Source: Candidatus Chlorohelix allophototropha
GTDB taxonomy: Bacteria > Chloroflexota > Chloroflexia > Chloroheliales > Chloroheliaceae
Assembly (NCBI RefSeq): GCF_030389965.1
Contig: NZ_CP128399.1
Location: forward strand, 868,001 to 932,000
Reading direction: 5' to 3'
Length of the DNA: 64,000 nt
Shown here: in pieces, positions 1 to 7,706 of the stretch
Layout: every line of letters begins with the position of its first letter
How positions within the stretch are numbered: position 1 is the stretch's first letter
Notes under the pieces: generated by a model
What the model saw: only the letters and a program-made list of their open reading frames with translations
Told to the model about the DNA's origin: nothing
The model's database searches: none
Translations under genes and position numbers: made by a program

Positions 1-375
1 CGCCTCATCGGTTAGGATTTTACTGCTGTAACTGAGATTACGAGGGGCTACTACCTCATCCAGCGCTACATCACCCGCTGATTGCTTATAAACCGCCTTT
101 ACGTCAACTTGCCACAGAAGCGCTATAGCTATACCGGCAAGGCTGAAAAAAGCAAAGATAAATGCGGTCAAACGGCGCGCCATTAAGGATTTATCTGTCA
201 GATTAATTAACAATTTTAGCCAGATATTCTTTGAACCGTTTCTTTTAGCATTAGAGGTAATTTTAAGCTGAGCGGTATCCTTTTCTGCCAGATTCTGCTT
301 ACTTTTTGTATTGGAAGATGATTTAGTTTTTTTCTGAGGGTCGGGTTTCTGCTTACTTTTTTTCAATAAGCTCAT
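1..375 (-). CDS. 7TM-HD family (PgpH-like) phosphohydrolase, N-terminal fragment
   Basis: The reading frame stays open from an ATG at 375 to the left edge, giving the first 125 residues. A Lys/Ser-rich cytoplasmic start of about 65 residues is followed by one hydrophobic segment (about 69-89) and then the extracytoplasmic start with GDVALDEVVAPRNLSY and ILTDEA. That pattern matches the beginning of the 7TMR-HD extracellular domain in the YqfF/PgpH family, whose members known from Firmicutes hydrolyse cyclic di-AMP. The seven membrane helices and the HD catalytic domain would lie outside the window, so enzymatic activity cannot be judged. The unusually long basic N-terminus is the only oddity. 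Family assignment is from recognition of the short motif region and is moderately sure. Confidence 0.72.
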   Translation of the reverse strand, partial: MSLLKKSKQKPDPQKKTKSSSNTKSKQNLAEKDTAQLKITSNAKRNGSKNIWLKLLINLTDKSLMARRLTAFIFAFFSLAGIAIALLWQVDVKAVYKQSAGDVALDEVVAPRNLSYSSKILTDEA

Positions 376-495
376 AATTTTACCTAGATTTTGGAAAATT
401 TTCCTGTTGCCTTTTTGACTTCAATCTGTCCCAATTTGACCCGACGTAGCATCATTTTATCGTAACATGAGGCAAACTACAACACAACAAAAAAA

Positions 496-517
496 GACGC
501 CGCAAGTTAGCGACGTC
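496..517 (-). terminator. Intrinsic terminator after cimA
   Basis: On the minus strand an 8-bp stem with one mismatch (496-503 with 510-517) is followed directly by a run of seven to eight T. It lies about 30 bp past the cimA stop codon and would end the branched-chain amino acid transcript. Confidence 0.75.
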
Positions 518-545
518 GTGGCATTTATCAAAAGAAGTTGTCAGG

Positions 546-2174
546 TTAAACTGTCTGTAGCGCCGATGCTTCTGGTTGATTTTGCTTGAACAAATGGTAT
601 ACCAACGCATATTCAAGGCTATCTGCTAGCGCAAACCAACTGGCTTCTATCACATTGGTGCTACTGCCCACGGTCTGCCAAATTTCATGCCCATCGCTAC
701 TGGTAATAGTAACCCGAATACCGCTGGCAGTGCCATCTTCATTTACCACCCGCACCTTATAATCGGTCAGTCGTACCGCATCAAGTTGAGGGTAATATAC
801 TACAAGCGCCTTGCGTAACGCTGCGTCCAAGGCATTGACCGGCCCATTCCCATCTGCAACGGTATGCAACATATTTCCGGCAACTTGCAACTTGACGGTT
901 GCCTCGCTCAGCAAGCCTTCATTGCTACTGGCGCGCCGCTCTGATAGCACCAACATGTCGCGCAACTCAAAGGGAGCGATGTAACCCGGTTGTGTGCGCC
1001 ACATTATCAATTCAATGCTCGCTTCGGCATTTTCAAAGTGGAATCCACGATTTTCAAGTTGCTTTATCTGTTCGATTACTTCTTTTACTTCGGCATCACC
1101 CTTGTGCATCTGCAAGCCAAGCTGATAGGCTTTATGCAAAACATTGCTTTGCCCACTCAATTCCGAAATCAAAACGCGCTGGCTATTCCCAACACTTTCA
1201 GGCACGATATGCTCATAGGTGCGGCGATCCTTCATAACCGCATCCACATGCACGCCACCCTTATGAGCAAAGGCGCTGCGACCAACGAAGGGTAGCTGAT
1301 TATTGTGTGAAAGGTTTGCCACTTCTGCCACATATCGGGAGATTTCGGTTAGATTTTTAAGATTGCCTTCGGGCAAGCATTGATAACCCATCTTTAATTC
1401 AAGGTTGGGTAATACAGAACAAAGGCTAACGTTACCGCAGCGTTCCCCGTAACCGTTAATCGTGCCTTGTACTTGCTCTGCTCCGTTCCGAACGGCAGTA
1501 AGGGTATTAGCACAAGCCAAATCGCCATCGTTATGTACGTGAATGCCCAAACGCGCGTTAGGAATAGTTTCTTTCACCCGCGAGATGATTCCCGGCACTT
1601 CTTCGGTCAGCAAGCCACCGTTGGTATCACACAACACAATCCAGTCCGCACCGGCGGCGTGGGCTTGGCGTAGCGTTTCGAGCGCATAATCCGGATTTGC
1701 TTTGTAACCATCGAAGAAATGCTCTGCATCGTAAACCACTTCGCGTCCTGCTTTTTTCAAGTAGGCGACACTATCCGAAATCATATTCAGATTTTCTTCG
1801 AGAGTAGTACCCAAAGCGCGAATTACATGCAAATCCCAAGTTTTCCCGAAAATTGTTATTACCGGAGTTTTTGCCGCAATCAGCAAACGTAGGTTGGTAT
1901 CCTCTTCAGGCAAAACATTGGCGCGGCGAGTGCTACCGAAAGCCGAGAGCTTTGCATTTTTTAGCTGCAATTCGCCTGCTGCCGCCCGCGCAAAGAACTC
2001 CTCATCTTTAGGGTTGCTGCCGGGCCAGCCTGCCTCGATATAAGCAAGACCAAGCATTTCATCCAGCTTTTTTGCCAGATTTAGTTTGTCTTCCACCGAA
2101 AAGCTCAAGCCTTCACCCTGACTGCCATCACGCAGGGTTGTATCGTATACAACTATTCGATTGTCTTCCAACAT
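546..2174 (-). CDS. cimA: (R)-citramalate synthase
   Basis: 542 residues. CimA condenses pyruvate with acetyl-CoA to (R)-citramalate, giving a threonine-independent route to 2-oxobutyrate and isoleucine. The HMGL-like TIM barrel fills about residues 5-280, with DTTLRDGSQGEG near the N-terminus, GWPGSNPKDEEFF (typical of the longer CimA subtype rather than LeuA) and the metal/substrate motif HVHNDGDLACAN. The C-terminal 130 residues fit the LeuA allosteric dimerisation domain, so feedback by isoleucine is plausible. It is the last gene of the minus-strand ilv/leu cluster, about 455 bp after leuB, with its own hairpin-containing leader upstream and a terminator downstream. The sequence resembles LeuA, but a true leuA is present at 3828-5468, which supports the citramalate role. 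Confidence 0.9.
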   Translation of the reverse strand: MLEDNRIVVYDTTLRDGSQGEGLSFSVEDKLNLAKKLDEMLGLAYIEAGWPGSNPKDEEFFARAAAGELQLKNAKLSAFGSTRRANVLPEEDTNLRLLIAAKTPVITIFGKTWDLHVIRALGTTLEENLNMISDSVAYLKKAGREVVYDAEHFFDGYKANPDYALETLRQAHAAGADWIVLCDTNGGLLTEEVPGIISRVKETIPNARLGIHVHNDGDLACANTLTAVRNGAEQVQGTINGYGERCGNVSLCSVLPNLELKMGYQCLPEGNLKNLTEISRYVAEVANLSHNNQLPFVGRSAFAHKGGVHVDAVMKDRRTYEHIVPESVGNSQRVLISELSGQSNVLHKAYQLGLQMHKGDAEVKEVIEQIKQLENRGFHFENAEASIELIMWRTQPGYIAPFELRDMLVLSERRASSNEGLLSEATVKLQVAGNMLHTVADGNGPVNALDAALRKALVVYYPQLDAVRLTDYKVRVVNEDGTASGIRVTITSSDGHEIWQTVGSSTNVIEASWFALADSLEYALVYHLFKQNQPEASALQTV

Positions 2175-2254
2175 GTCTGATTCTCCATTTCCAGCCGGGT
2201 CAGGCTGCGTGATAAATTTACAATTCCCGTTAGGGTCACAATTAAATGTAAGAA

Positions 2255-2356
2255 TCAGCCAATTTGCGCGCCGACCACCAAACTAAAAGCCCTACTTAAG
2301 GCTTCTAGCGGCATGGTCGGCGCTAAACGATTTCCTTTTTCAACTTCTGTAAGCAT
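2255..2356 (-). other. Leader hairpin with possible 33-residue ORF upstream of cimA
   Basis: On the minus strand, 10 bp at 2314-2323 (GCGCCGACCA as transcribed) pair perfectly with 2268-2277, and a second stem (AAGCC with GGCTT) sits inside the loop. The structure lies within a 33-codon ORF that starts at 2356 with a GAGG motif five bases upstream and ends at 2257-2255, 80 bp before cimA. The ORF is not enriched in Ile, Leu or Val, so it does not look like an attenuation peptide. The hairpin could be a regulatory leader, a processing site or a relic. There is no U-tract after it. Confidence 0.35.
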
Positions 2357-2411
2357 TTTGCCTCTATTTTCGTGCTCATGTTCTATCAGGACTTTTGTTT
2401 GAGTCAGACAA

Positions 2412-2609
2412 GAGGCTAATAAACTTTAAGAAATTAATCCGTAAATATGTGAGAAAACCGGGCGGTTCACGAACCGCCCCTACAAATCGGCTCTCATAAG
2501 GGTTGGTTCGTAGGGGCGCATCGCGATGCGCCCACGCTTGATGGTGAAATCTGGTAGATTTACCCCAATCCTCGTTTTACGGTTTTAATTGTTAATCTTC
2601 ATAAGCCCC
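2412..2609. repeat. Dispersed ~200-bp element with terminal inverted repeats, copy 1
   Basis: This copy matches 37177-37396 over most of its length. The ends form imperfect inverted repeats of about 35 bp (consensus GGGGCTTATGAA then AATTAATCCGTAAA). The middle carries a perfect 20-bp palindrome at 2514-2533 and a second 9-bp perfect hairpin at 2460-2479. There is no coding capacity, so this looks like a MITE or REP-type element. It fills the leuB-cimA gap. Confidence 0.75.
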
Positions 2610-2629
2610 ATACCTTAATACCAAATAGT

Positions 2630-3742
2630 TTAGCGTGTGACTTTGGTGCGAACTCGTTCAGCGACGGCATCACCCATCTGGATAGTATTTAGTTTGGTAG
2701 TGCCGGGCTGATAAAGGTCGGGAGTGCGCAAGCCATCGTTAAGAGCCTGCTCGATAGCCTCCTCAATCGTAGAAGCTTCTTTTTCCAGACCAAAAGTTGA
2801 ACGCAGTAACATTGCCACGCAACCTATTGCGGCTAACGGGTTGGCAATACCCTGTCCGGTTATGTCGGGGGCGGTGCCGTGAATCGGCTCATACATGCCG
2901 TATTGTCCACCGTATTCATTGTGGCGCGTTCCAAGGCTGGCGCTTGCCAATAAACCCATCGAACCTGCCAGCATCGAGGCTTCATCGGTGAGGATGTCGC
3001 CAAACATGTTTTCGGTTACAATCACGTCAAAAGCCGCAGGCTTGCGAATCAGGTTCATCGCTGTAGCGTCCACCAACAAATGCTCTAGTGCAATATCAGG
3101 GTATTCTTGCCCAACTTCGGTGGCTACTTCACGCCACAAACGGCTGGTATGCAGTACGTTTGCCTTGTCAACCGAAGTAACCCGTTTTTTGCCGTTACGC
3201 TGGCGTGCCAGTTCAAAGGCAGTTCGCACGATACGGCTGATTTCCTGCTCACTATAGGGCAGGGTGTCAACGGCTTTGCGTCCTTCAGCATCGGTGTAAC
3301 GTTCTGCCGGTTTCCCGAAATATAGCCCTCCCGTAAGTTCACGCACTACCACTAAATCAACCCCTGCCAACACTTCCGGTTTCAGGTTGCTGGCGTTTTG
3401 CAAAGCGGGTAGATTCTTGACCGGGCGTAGGTTGGCATAAAGCTCGAAACCCTTGCGCAACCGAAACAATGCCAGTTCGGGGCGTTTCTCCATCGGGGCA
3501 GTGTCGTATTTAGGTAAGCCCACCGCGCCAAAGAGAATTGCGTCGGCGCGATTACACATTTCCATCGCTGAGTCTGAGATCGGCACACCCTCTGCATCGA
3601 GCGCAGCGCCACCTACTAAGCCAAATTCGGTATCCAGCGTATGCCCAAACTCCTCGGCTACTACCTCAAAAACTTTAAGCGCTTCTTCCGTTACTTCCTG
3701 ACCGATTCCGTCACCGGGTAGTACCGCAATCTTGAAGTTCAT
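2630..3742 (-). CDS. leuB: 3-isopropylmalate dehydrogenase
   Basis: 370 residues, the usual length. LeuB oxidises and decarboxylates (2R,3S)-3-isopropylmalate with NAD+ to 2-oxoisocaproate, the third step of leucine synthesis in the cytoplasm. The N-terminus IAVLPGDGIGQEVTEEAL and the C-terminal block GGQYGMYEPIHGTAPDITGQGIANPL are diagnostic, as are the substrate-contact arginines in LFRLRKGFELYANLRPV and the Mg-binding VTENMFGDILTDEASML. It lies 85 bp downstream of leuA on the same strand. The enzymes for the intervening isomerisation (leuC, leuD) are not in this window. Confidence 0.96.
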   Translation of the reverse strand: MNFKIAVLPGDGIGQEVTEEALKVFEVVAEEFGHTLDTEFGLVGGAALDAEGVPISDSAMEMCNRADAILFGAVGLPKYDTAPMEKRPELALFRLRKGFELYANLRPVKNLPALQNASNLKPEVLAGVDLVVVRELTGGLYFGKPAERYTDAEGRKAVDTLPYSEQEISRIVRTAFELARQRNGKKRVTSVDKANVLHTSRLWREVATEVGQEYPDIALEHLLVDATAMNLIRKPAAFDVIVTENMFGDILTDEASMLAGSMGLLASASLGTRHNEYGGQYGMYEPIHGTAPDITGQGIANPLAAIGCVAMLLRSTFGLEKEASTIEEAIEQALNDGLRTPDLYQPGTTKLNTIQMGDAVAERVRTKVTR

Positions 3743-3827
3743 TAAACAATCCTTGTATTAGAAATATAAATGCAGAATGCAGGAACCGCACCTTCTGAGG
3801 GTAACCGTTCCTGTATCTTCTAGTTTG

Positions 3828-5468
3828 TTATCTTCCGAAAGCGCGGCTCGTTCCGGCAAGCGGTCCGAACTCATCGCGGCGATAAGGGTCTGCGCCCGAC
3901 TCGTCCGCAAATTCGCCCATTTGCACAAAGCGATTAACCGCTTGCAGGTAAGCACGGGCTGAAGCCACAATTATATCGGTGTGTGCGCCATGCCCGCTAA
4001 CCGTGCGCCCTTTATATGATACTTTGATTGCCACCTCACCCATAGAGTCGATGCCCTTGGTTATAGCTGTAATATTGAACTCGCTGAGAACGCAGTGAAC
4101 ACCGGTAATGCGATTGATAGCAGCGCAAACCGCATCTACGGGCCCGTCTCCGGTAGCCGAGTCGGTTACAATCGTGCCATCGGGAGCAACTAATTTGACA
4201 GTTGCGGTAGGAATAGACTTATCGCCAGAGGTAGCCTGAATCTGTTCAAGTCGGTACAGAGTTTTGTTCTCGTTCTGAACCTGATCAATTACCAATGCTT
4301 CCAGTTCGCGGTCGGTGACAGTTTTCTTGCGGTCACACAATTGTTTGAACTCGAAGAAAGCGCGGTTCAATTCCTCACCTTCCAGATAATAGCCCAAATC
4401 TTGTAGCTTTTTCTTAAAAGCGTGCCGCCCGCTATGCTTGCCCAGTACCAGATTAGTATCTCCTGCGCCTACCGCCGAAGCATCCATGATTTCGTAGGTG
4501 CGGCGCTCTTTCAGCATACCGTCCTGATGTATACCACTCTCATGCGCAAAAGCATTTGAACCGACAATTGCTTTGTTGGGCTGTACCGGAATACCGGTGA
4601 AAGAGCTTACCATCCGGCTCGTTTTCTGGATTTGCCCAATGTCCACACCCGTCCACAGGTTAAAGAAATCCCCGCGAGTGTTAAGCGCCATCACAATTTC
4701 TTCCAGCGCAGCATTTCCAGCACGTTCGCCGATACCATTGATAGTACACTCAACCTGTCGTGCGCCTGCGCGAAGGGTAGTTAGGCTATTGGCAACTGCC
4801 ATTCCCAAATCATTGTGGCAATGCACAGAAATTATAACGTTCTCAATGCCTTTTACACGCGCCTTGACGGTCAAAATCATATTCTCATATTCGTCAGGAG
4901 TGGTATAGCCCACCGTATCAGGCAAATTCACGGTAGTAGCGCCTGCATCTACCGCCGCTTGAATCATCTGGCAAAGATAATCAAGTTCGGAACGGGTAGC
5001 ATCCTGTGCGCTGAATTCTATATCGTCACAATATTGTTTGGCATGTGCCACCATTTCGCGAGTTTGCACCAGCGCTTCCTCACGGGTAAGTTTGAAAAGA
5101 TGTTGGAGATGAATATCGGAACTGGAGATAAAAACGTGGATACGGGGTTTATCGGAATGTTTGACTGCTTCCCAACAGCGATCAATATCTTGAGCGCGAG
5201 CGCGGGCGAGACCGGCGATAGTGGGACCTTTTACTTCCTGTGCAATTCGTCGTACTGCTTCGAAATCGCCTTCGCTGCTGATCGGAAAACCGGCTTCGAT
5301 TACATCCACACCCAACCGTGCCAATTGCTTGGCAATTTCGATTTTTTCATCCACGTTCATAGTTGCGCCCGGTGATTGCTCCCCATCGCGCAAGGTGGTA
5401 TCGAAAATAATTACACGGTTGTTTTTATCGTGGCTTACTACCCCACTCTCTCCGCTCTGACTGCTCAT
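3828..5468 (-). CDS. leuA: 2-isopropylmalate synthase
   Basis: 546 residues with the start chosen here. LeuA condenses acetyl-CoA with 2-oxoisovalerate, the committed step of leucine synthesis. The catalytic barrel shows IIFDTTLRDGEQSPGATMN, GFPISSEGDFEAVRRIA, the HCHNDLGMAVANSL metal motif and NGIGERAGNAALEEIVMAL. The C-terminal LeuA_dimer domain, which carries leucine feedback, includes the GDGPVDAVCAAINRITG region. An ATG also exists at 5480, but that codon is part of the sequence ATGGAGGATAAGATG, so it would consume the GGAGG ribosome binding site. The ATG at 5468, five bases after that site, is the better start. It follows ilvC by 75 bp in the BCAA cluster. Confidence 0.95.
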   Translation of the reverse strand: MSSQSGESGVVSHDKNNRVIIFDTTLRDGEQSPGATMNVDEKIEIAKQLARLGVDVIEAGFPISSEGDFEAVRRIAQEVKGPTIAGLARARAQDIDRCWEAVKHSDKPRIHVFISSSDIHLQHLFKLTREEALVQTREMVAHAKQYCDDIEFSAQDATRSELDYLCQMIQAAVDAGATTVNLPDTVGYTTPDEYENMILTVKARVKGIENVIISVHCHNDLGMAVANSLTTLRAGARQVECTINGIGERAGNAALEEIVMALNTRGDFFNLWTGVDIGQIQKTSRMVSSFTGIPVQPNKAIVGSNAFAHESGIHQDGMLKERRTYEIMDASAVGAGDTNLVLGKHSGRHAFKKKLQDLGYYLEGEELNRAFFEFKQLCDRKKTVTDRELEALVIDQVQNENKTLYRLEQIQATSGDKSIPTATVKLVAPDGTIVTDSATGDGPVDAVCAAINRITGVHCVLSEFNITAITKGIDSMGEVAIKVSYKGRTVSGHGAHTDIIVASARAYLQAVNRFVQMGEFADESGADPYRRDEFGPLAGTSRAFGR

Positions 5469-5543
5469 CTTATCCTCCATTTATTTACGGGCGCAAGCAC
5501 TCTGGTAATACTCAAACCAGAGTGCCTTTACCTTGTGTGCTTG

Positions 5544-6536
5544 TTACTTTGCGTTCAACCAACTCATCATTGCGCGCAATTCCTTGCCAACCTTCTCAAT
5601 TGGATGCTCTTTCTCCACTCTGCGCATTGCTTGGAAGGAAGCTTTACCGGACTGATTTTCCAAAATAAATTCTTTGGCAAACTGTCCGTTCTGAATCTCT
5701 CGCAGGATCCGCCTCATCTCGGCGCGAGTCTCATCATTTACGATGCGAGGACCGCGGGTATAATCGCCATATTCAGCGGTATCGCTGATGCTAAAGCGCA
5801 TATATTCCAGCCCACCCTTGTACATCAAGTCCACGATTAGCTTAAGCTCATGCAAGCATTCGAAGTAAGCTGCTTCGGGTTGATATCCGGCTTCTACAAG
5901 GGTTTCAAAACCGGCTTTGGTCAAGGCTGCCAGACCACCACACAATACCGCTTGTTCGCCAAAAAGGTCGGTCTCGGTTTCTTCCTTAAAAGTGGTTTCA
6001 AGCACACCAGCGCGCGCTGCCCCGATACCACGTGCATAAGCCAGCGCTTGTTGTTTGGCTTGCCCGGTGTAATCCTGCTGAACTGCTACCAATGCGGGAA
6101 CGCCACCACCTTCTACATACACGCTGCGTACCAAATGTCCCGGCCCTTTGGGCGCAATCATTGATACGTCTACGAACGATGGCGGTAGAACTTGGTTGAA
6201 ATGGATGTTAAAGCCGTGTGCGAACATCAAAGTGTCGCCATCTTTCAAGCCCGGCTTAATATCCTGCTCGTAAACCGCACGTTGGGTCTGATCGGGCAGA
6301 AGTATCATTATGACATCTGCTTCAGCCGAAGCATCCGCCACGGTTTTAACCGGAAGATGCTTTGCGGCTTCTTCCCAGCTTTTGCTGCCTTTGTAAAGAC
6401 CGATTCGCACGTCACAGCCACTTTCGTGCAAGTTCAACGCATGTGCGTGACCTTGACTACCGTAACCGATAATTGCTATCTTCTTGTTTTTTATAAGGTC
6501 GAAATTCGCATCTTTGTCGTAATAGAGCCTCGCCAT
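5544..6536 (-). CDS. ilvC: Ketol-acid reductoisomerase, class I
   Basis: 330 residues, the short class I length. IlvC isomerises and reduces acetolactate (or acetohydroxybutyrate) to the dihydroxy acid in valine, leucine and isoleucine synthesis. The Rossmann motif [17 protein letters not shown] begins at about residue 24. The cofactor loop [12 protein letters not shown] carries Ser residues, as in NADPH-using enzymes. The conserved [22 protein letters not shown], the metal-binding [14 protein letters not shown] and the C-terminal [16 protein letters not shown] are intact. It sits between the unknown gene 6645-7031 and leuA, all on one strand with short gaps. Confidence 0.97.
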   Translation of the reverse strand: MARLYYDKDANFDLIKNKKIAIIGYGSQGHAHALNLHESGCDVRIGLYKGSKSWEEAAKHLPVKTVADASAEADVIMILLPDQTQRAVYEQDIKPGLKDGDTLMFAHGFNIHFNQVLPPSFVDVSMIAPKGPGHLVRSVYVEGGGVPALVAVQQDYTGQAKQQALAYARGIGAARAGVLETTFKEETETDLFGEQAVLCGGLAALTKAGFETLVEAGYQPEAAYFECLHELKLIVDLMYKGGLEYMRFSISDTAEYGDYTRGPRIVNDETRAEMRRILREIQNGQFAKEFILENQSGKASFQAMRRVEKEHPIEKVGKELRAMMSWLNAK

Positions 6537-6644
6537 TATCTCCTCCTCAAAGGTTTCGGATACCGACTTTCAGGTTTATTATCGTTCATAAATGATACAG
6601 CCTTCATGCTCGTTGTTTCCGCAACCTGATTGCACAGCCCGAAC

Positions 6645-7031
6645 CTAGTAAACGTTATCCCAGATATTGTCGTGTGATGGTTTCCAAGTAATTAATCGAT
6701 CGTAAGCCCGTTGCATCAGGTTTGGTACACGTTCTCGAGCTTCAGATCGATTGGACGTGCCGATTCGTTCTACGAAGAAATGGGTATCACCTTCGTATAA
6801 CTCATAAGAAGCTTCGATACATATCCTTACCAAATCCTCATTGGCATCCGCCACAATCATAATGCGACGACCTTTGCTCTCGAGATTATCGAGTCTGCAA
6901 GAATAATAGACAGAAGCATTGATCTGCTGGATATGGTCTATAGCATCCTGCAAATCGCCTTTAATAAATCTATCCAAAGCGTTTTCCGCTTCCAGCGTAT
7001 TCACCTGAGTGATTGCGTAGGTTGATCCCAT
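6645..7031 (-). CDS. Unknown 128-residue protein inside the ilv cluster
   Basis: I do not recognise this protein. It has 128 residues, no membrane segment and no signal peptide. It is rich in acidic residues in its first half (EAENALDRFIKGDLQDAIDHIQQ), then has a beta-like stretch (RRIMIVADANEDLVRICIEASYELYEG) and a Trp/Asp-rich tail. A GAGGAG ribosome site lies 10 bases before the ATG. It is placed co-directionally between ilvN and ilvC with gaps of about 86 and 108 bp, so it is probably cotranscribed with them. The position suggests a link to acetolactate metabolism or its regulation, but that is context only. Confidence 0.7.
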   Translation of the reverse strand: MGSTYAITQVNTLEAENALDRFIKGDLQDAIDHIQQINASVYYSCRLDNLESKGRRIMIVADANEDLVRICIEASYELYEGDTHFFVERIGTSNRSEARERVPNLMQRAYDRLITWKPSHDNIWDNVY

Positions 7032-7117
7032 TTTTCTCGAACTCCTCTCATACTACACAGTGTTTTGTTACTAAAATGCTTGAAAGCGGTAGCCCTCACA
7101 ACTACCGTTTTCGTAAT

Positions 7118-7642
7118 TTAAATTGCTCCAGCAACAGAGGATCCGCGCAACATGGCTACGCTGCCAGTTCGAACGCTCTCCTTGATACCATAACGCTTTA
7201 ACAAAATAAACAGACGATCAACTTCATCTTCTGGTCCAGTAGATTCAAGTGTTATGCTATCGGGGGCTACATCCAGTACACGTGCTTTAAAGATCTCGGC
7301 AAACTGCATAATTTCAGCCCGGTTTTCAGGCTTGTCGGCGGTGACTTTTATCAGTGCCATTTCACGAATAATACTTTGCTCGGCAGTGACATCGGTTACT
7401 TTAACTACTTCCAGTACCTTATAAAGATGTTTAACCATCTGCTCGACCTCGTTGTCTTCACCGGCAACGGTCAAAGTCATACGGCTAAGATTGGCTTCTT
7501 CAGTATGTCCGACACTCAAACTTTCAATGTTGAAGCTGCGTCTTCGGAACATGCTTACAACCCGATTCAAAGCGCCCGGTTCGTCTTCCAGCAACACAAC
7601 TAGGGTGTGTTTTGTTCCTGTATTTGCAGTTATAGTAGGCAT
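7118..7642 (-). CDS. ilvN: Acetolactate synthase regulatory small subunit
   Basis: 174 residues, typical of the IlvH/IlvN type. This subunit binds the catalytic IlvB and confers valine feedback inhibition. The N-terminal ACT domain (about residues 8-80) begins HTLVVLLEDEPGALNRVVSMFRRRSFNIESLSVG as two recognisable blocks, and the second ACT-like domain includes ALIKVTADKPENRAEIMQFAEIF and SITLESTGPEDEVDRL. It is 64 bp downstream of ilvB with a hairpin in the gap. It is clearly the partner of that gene. Confidence 0.95.
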   Translation of the reverse strand: MPTITANTGTKHTLVVLLEDEPGALNRVVSMFRRRSFNIESLSVGHTEEANLSRMTLTVAGEDNEVEQMVKHLYKVLEVVKVTDVTAEQSIIREMALIKVTADKPENRAEIMQFAEIFKARVLDVAPDSITLESTGPEDEVDRLFILLKRYGIKESVRTGSVAMLRGSSVAGAI

Positions 7643-7667
7643 TCTGGCTTCCTTATATATATTCCAG

Positions 7668-7699
7668 TATCCCCCTCACTTTATACAAGTGAGGGGATA
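7668..7699 (-). promoter_or_regulatory. Hairpin between ilvB and ilvN
   Basis: TATCCCC(C)TCACTT at 7668-7682 pairs with AAGTGAGGGGATA at 7687-7699, a stem of 13 bp with a single bulged base and a 4-base loop. No T-run follows on the minus strand, so it is not a classic terminator. It could stabilise the upstream ilvB message or set subunit ratio. Confidence 0.5.
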
Positions 7700-7706
7700 G
7701 GGTTAA

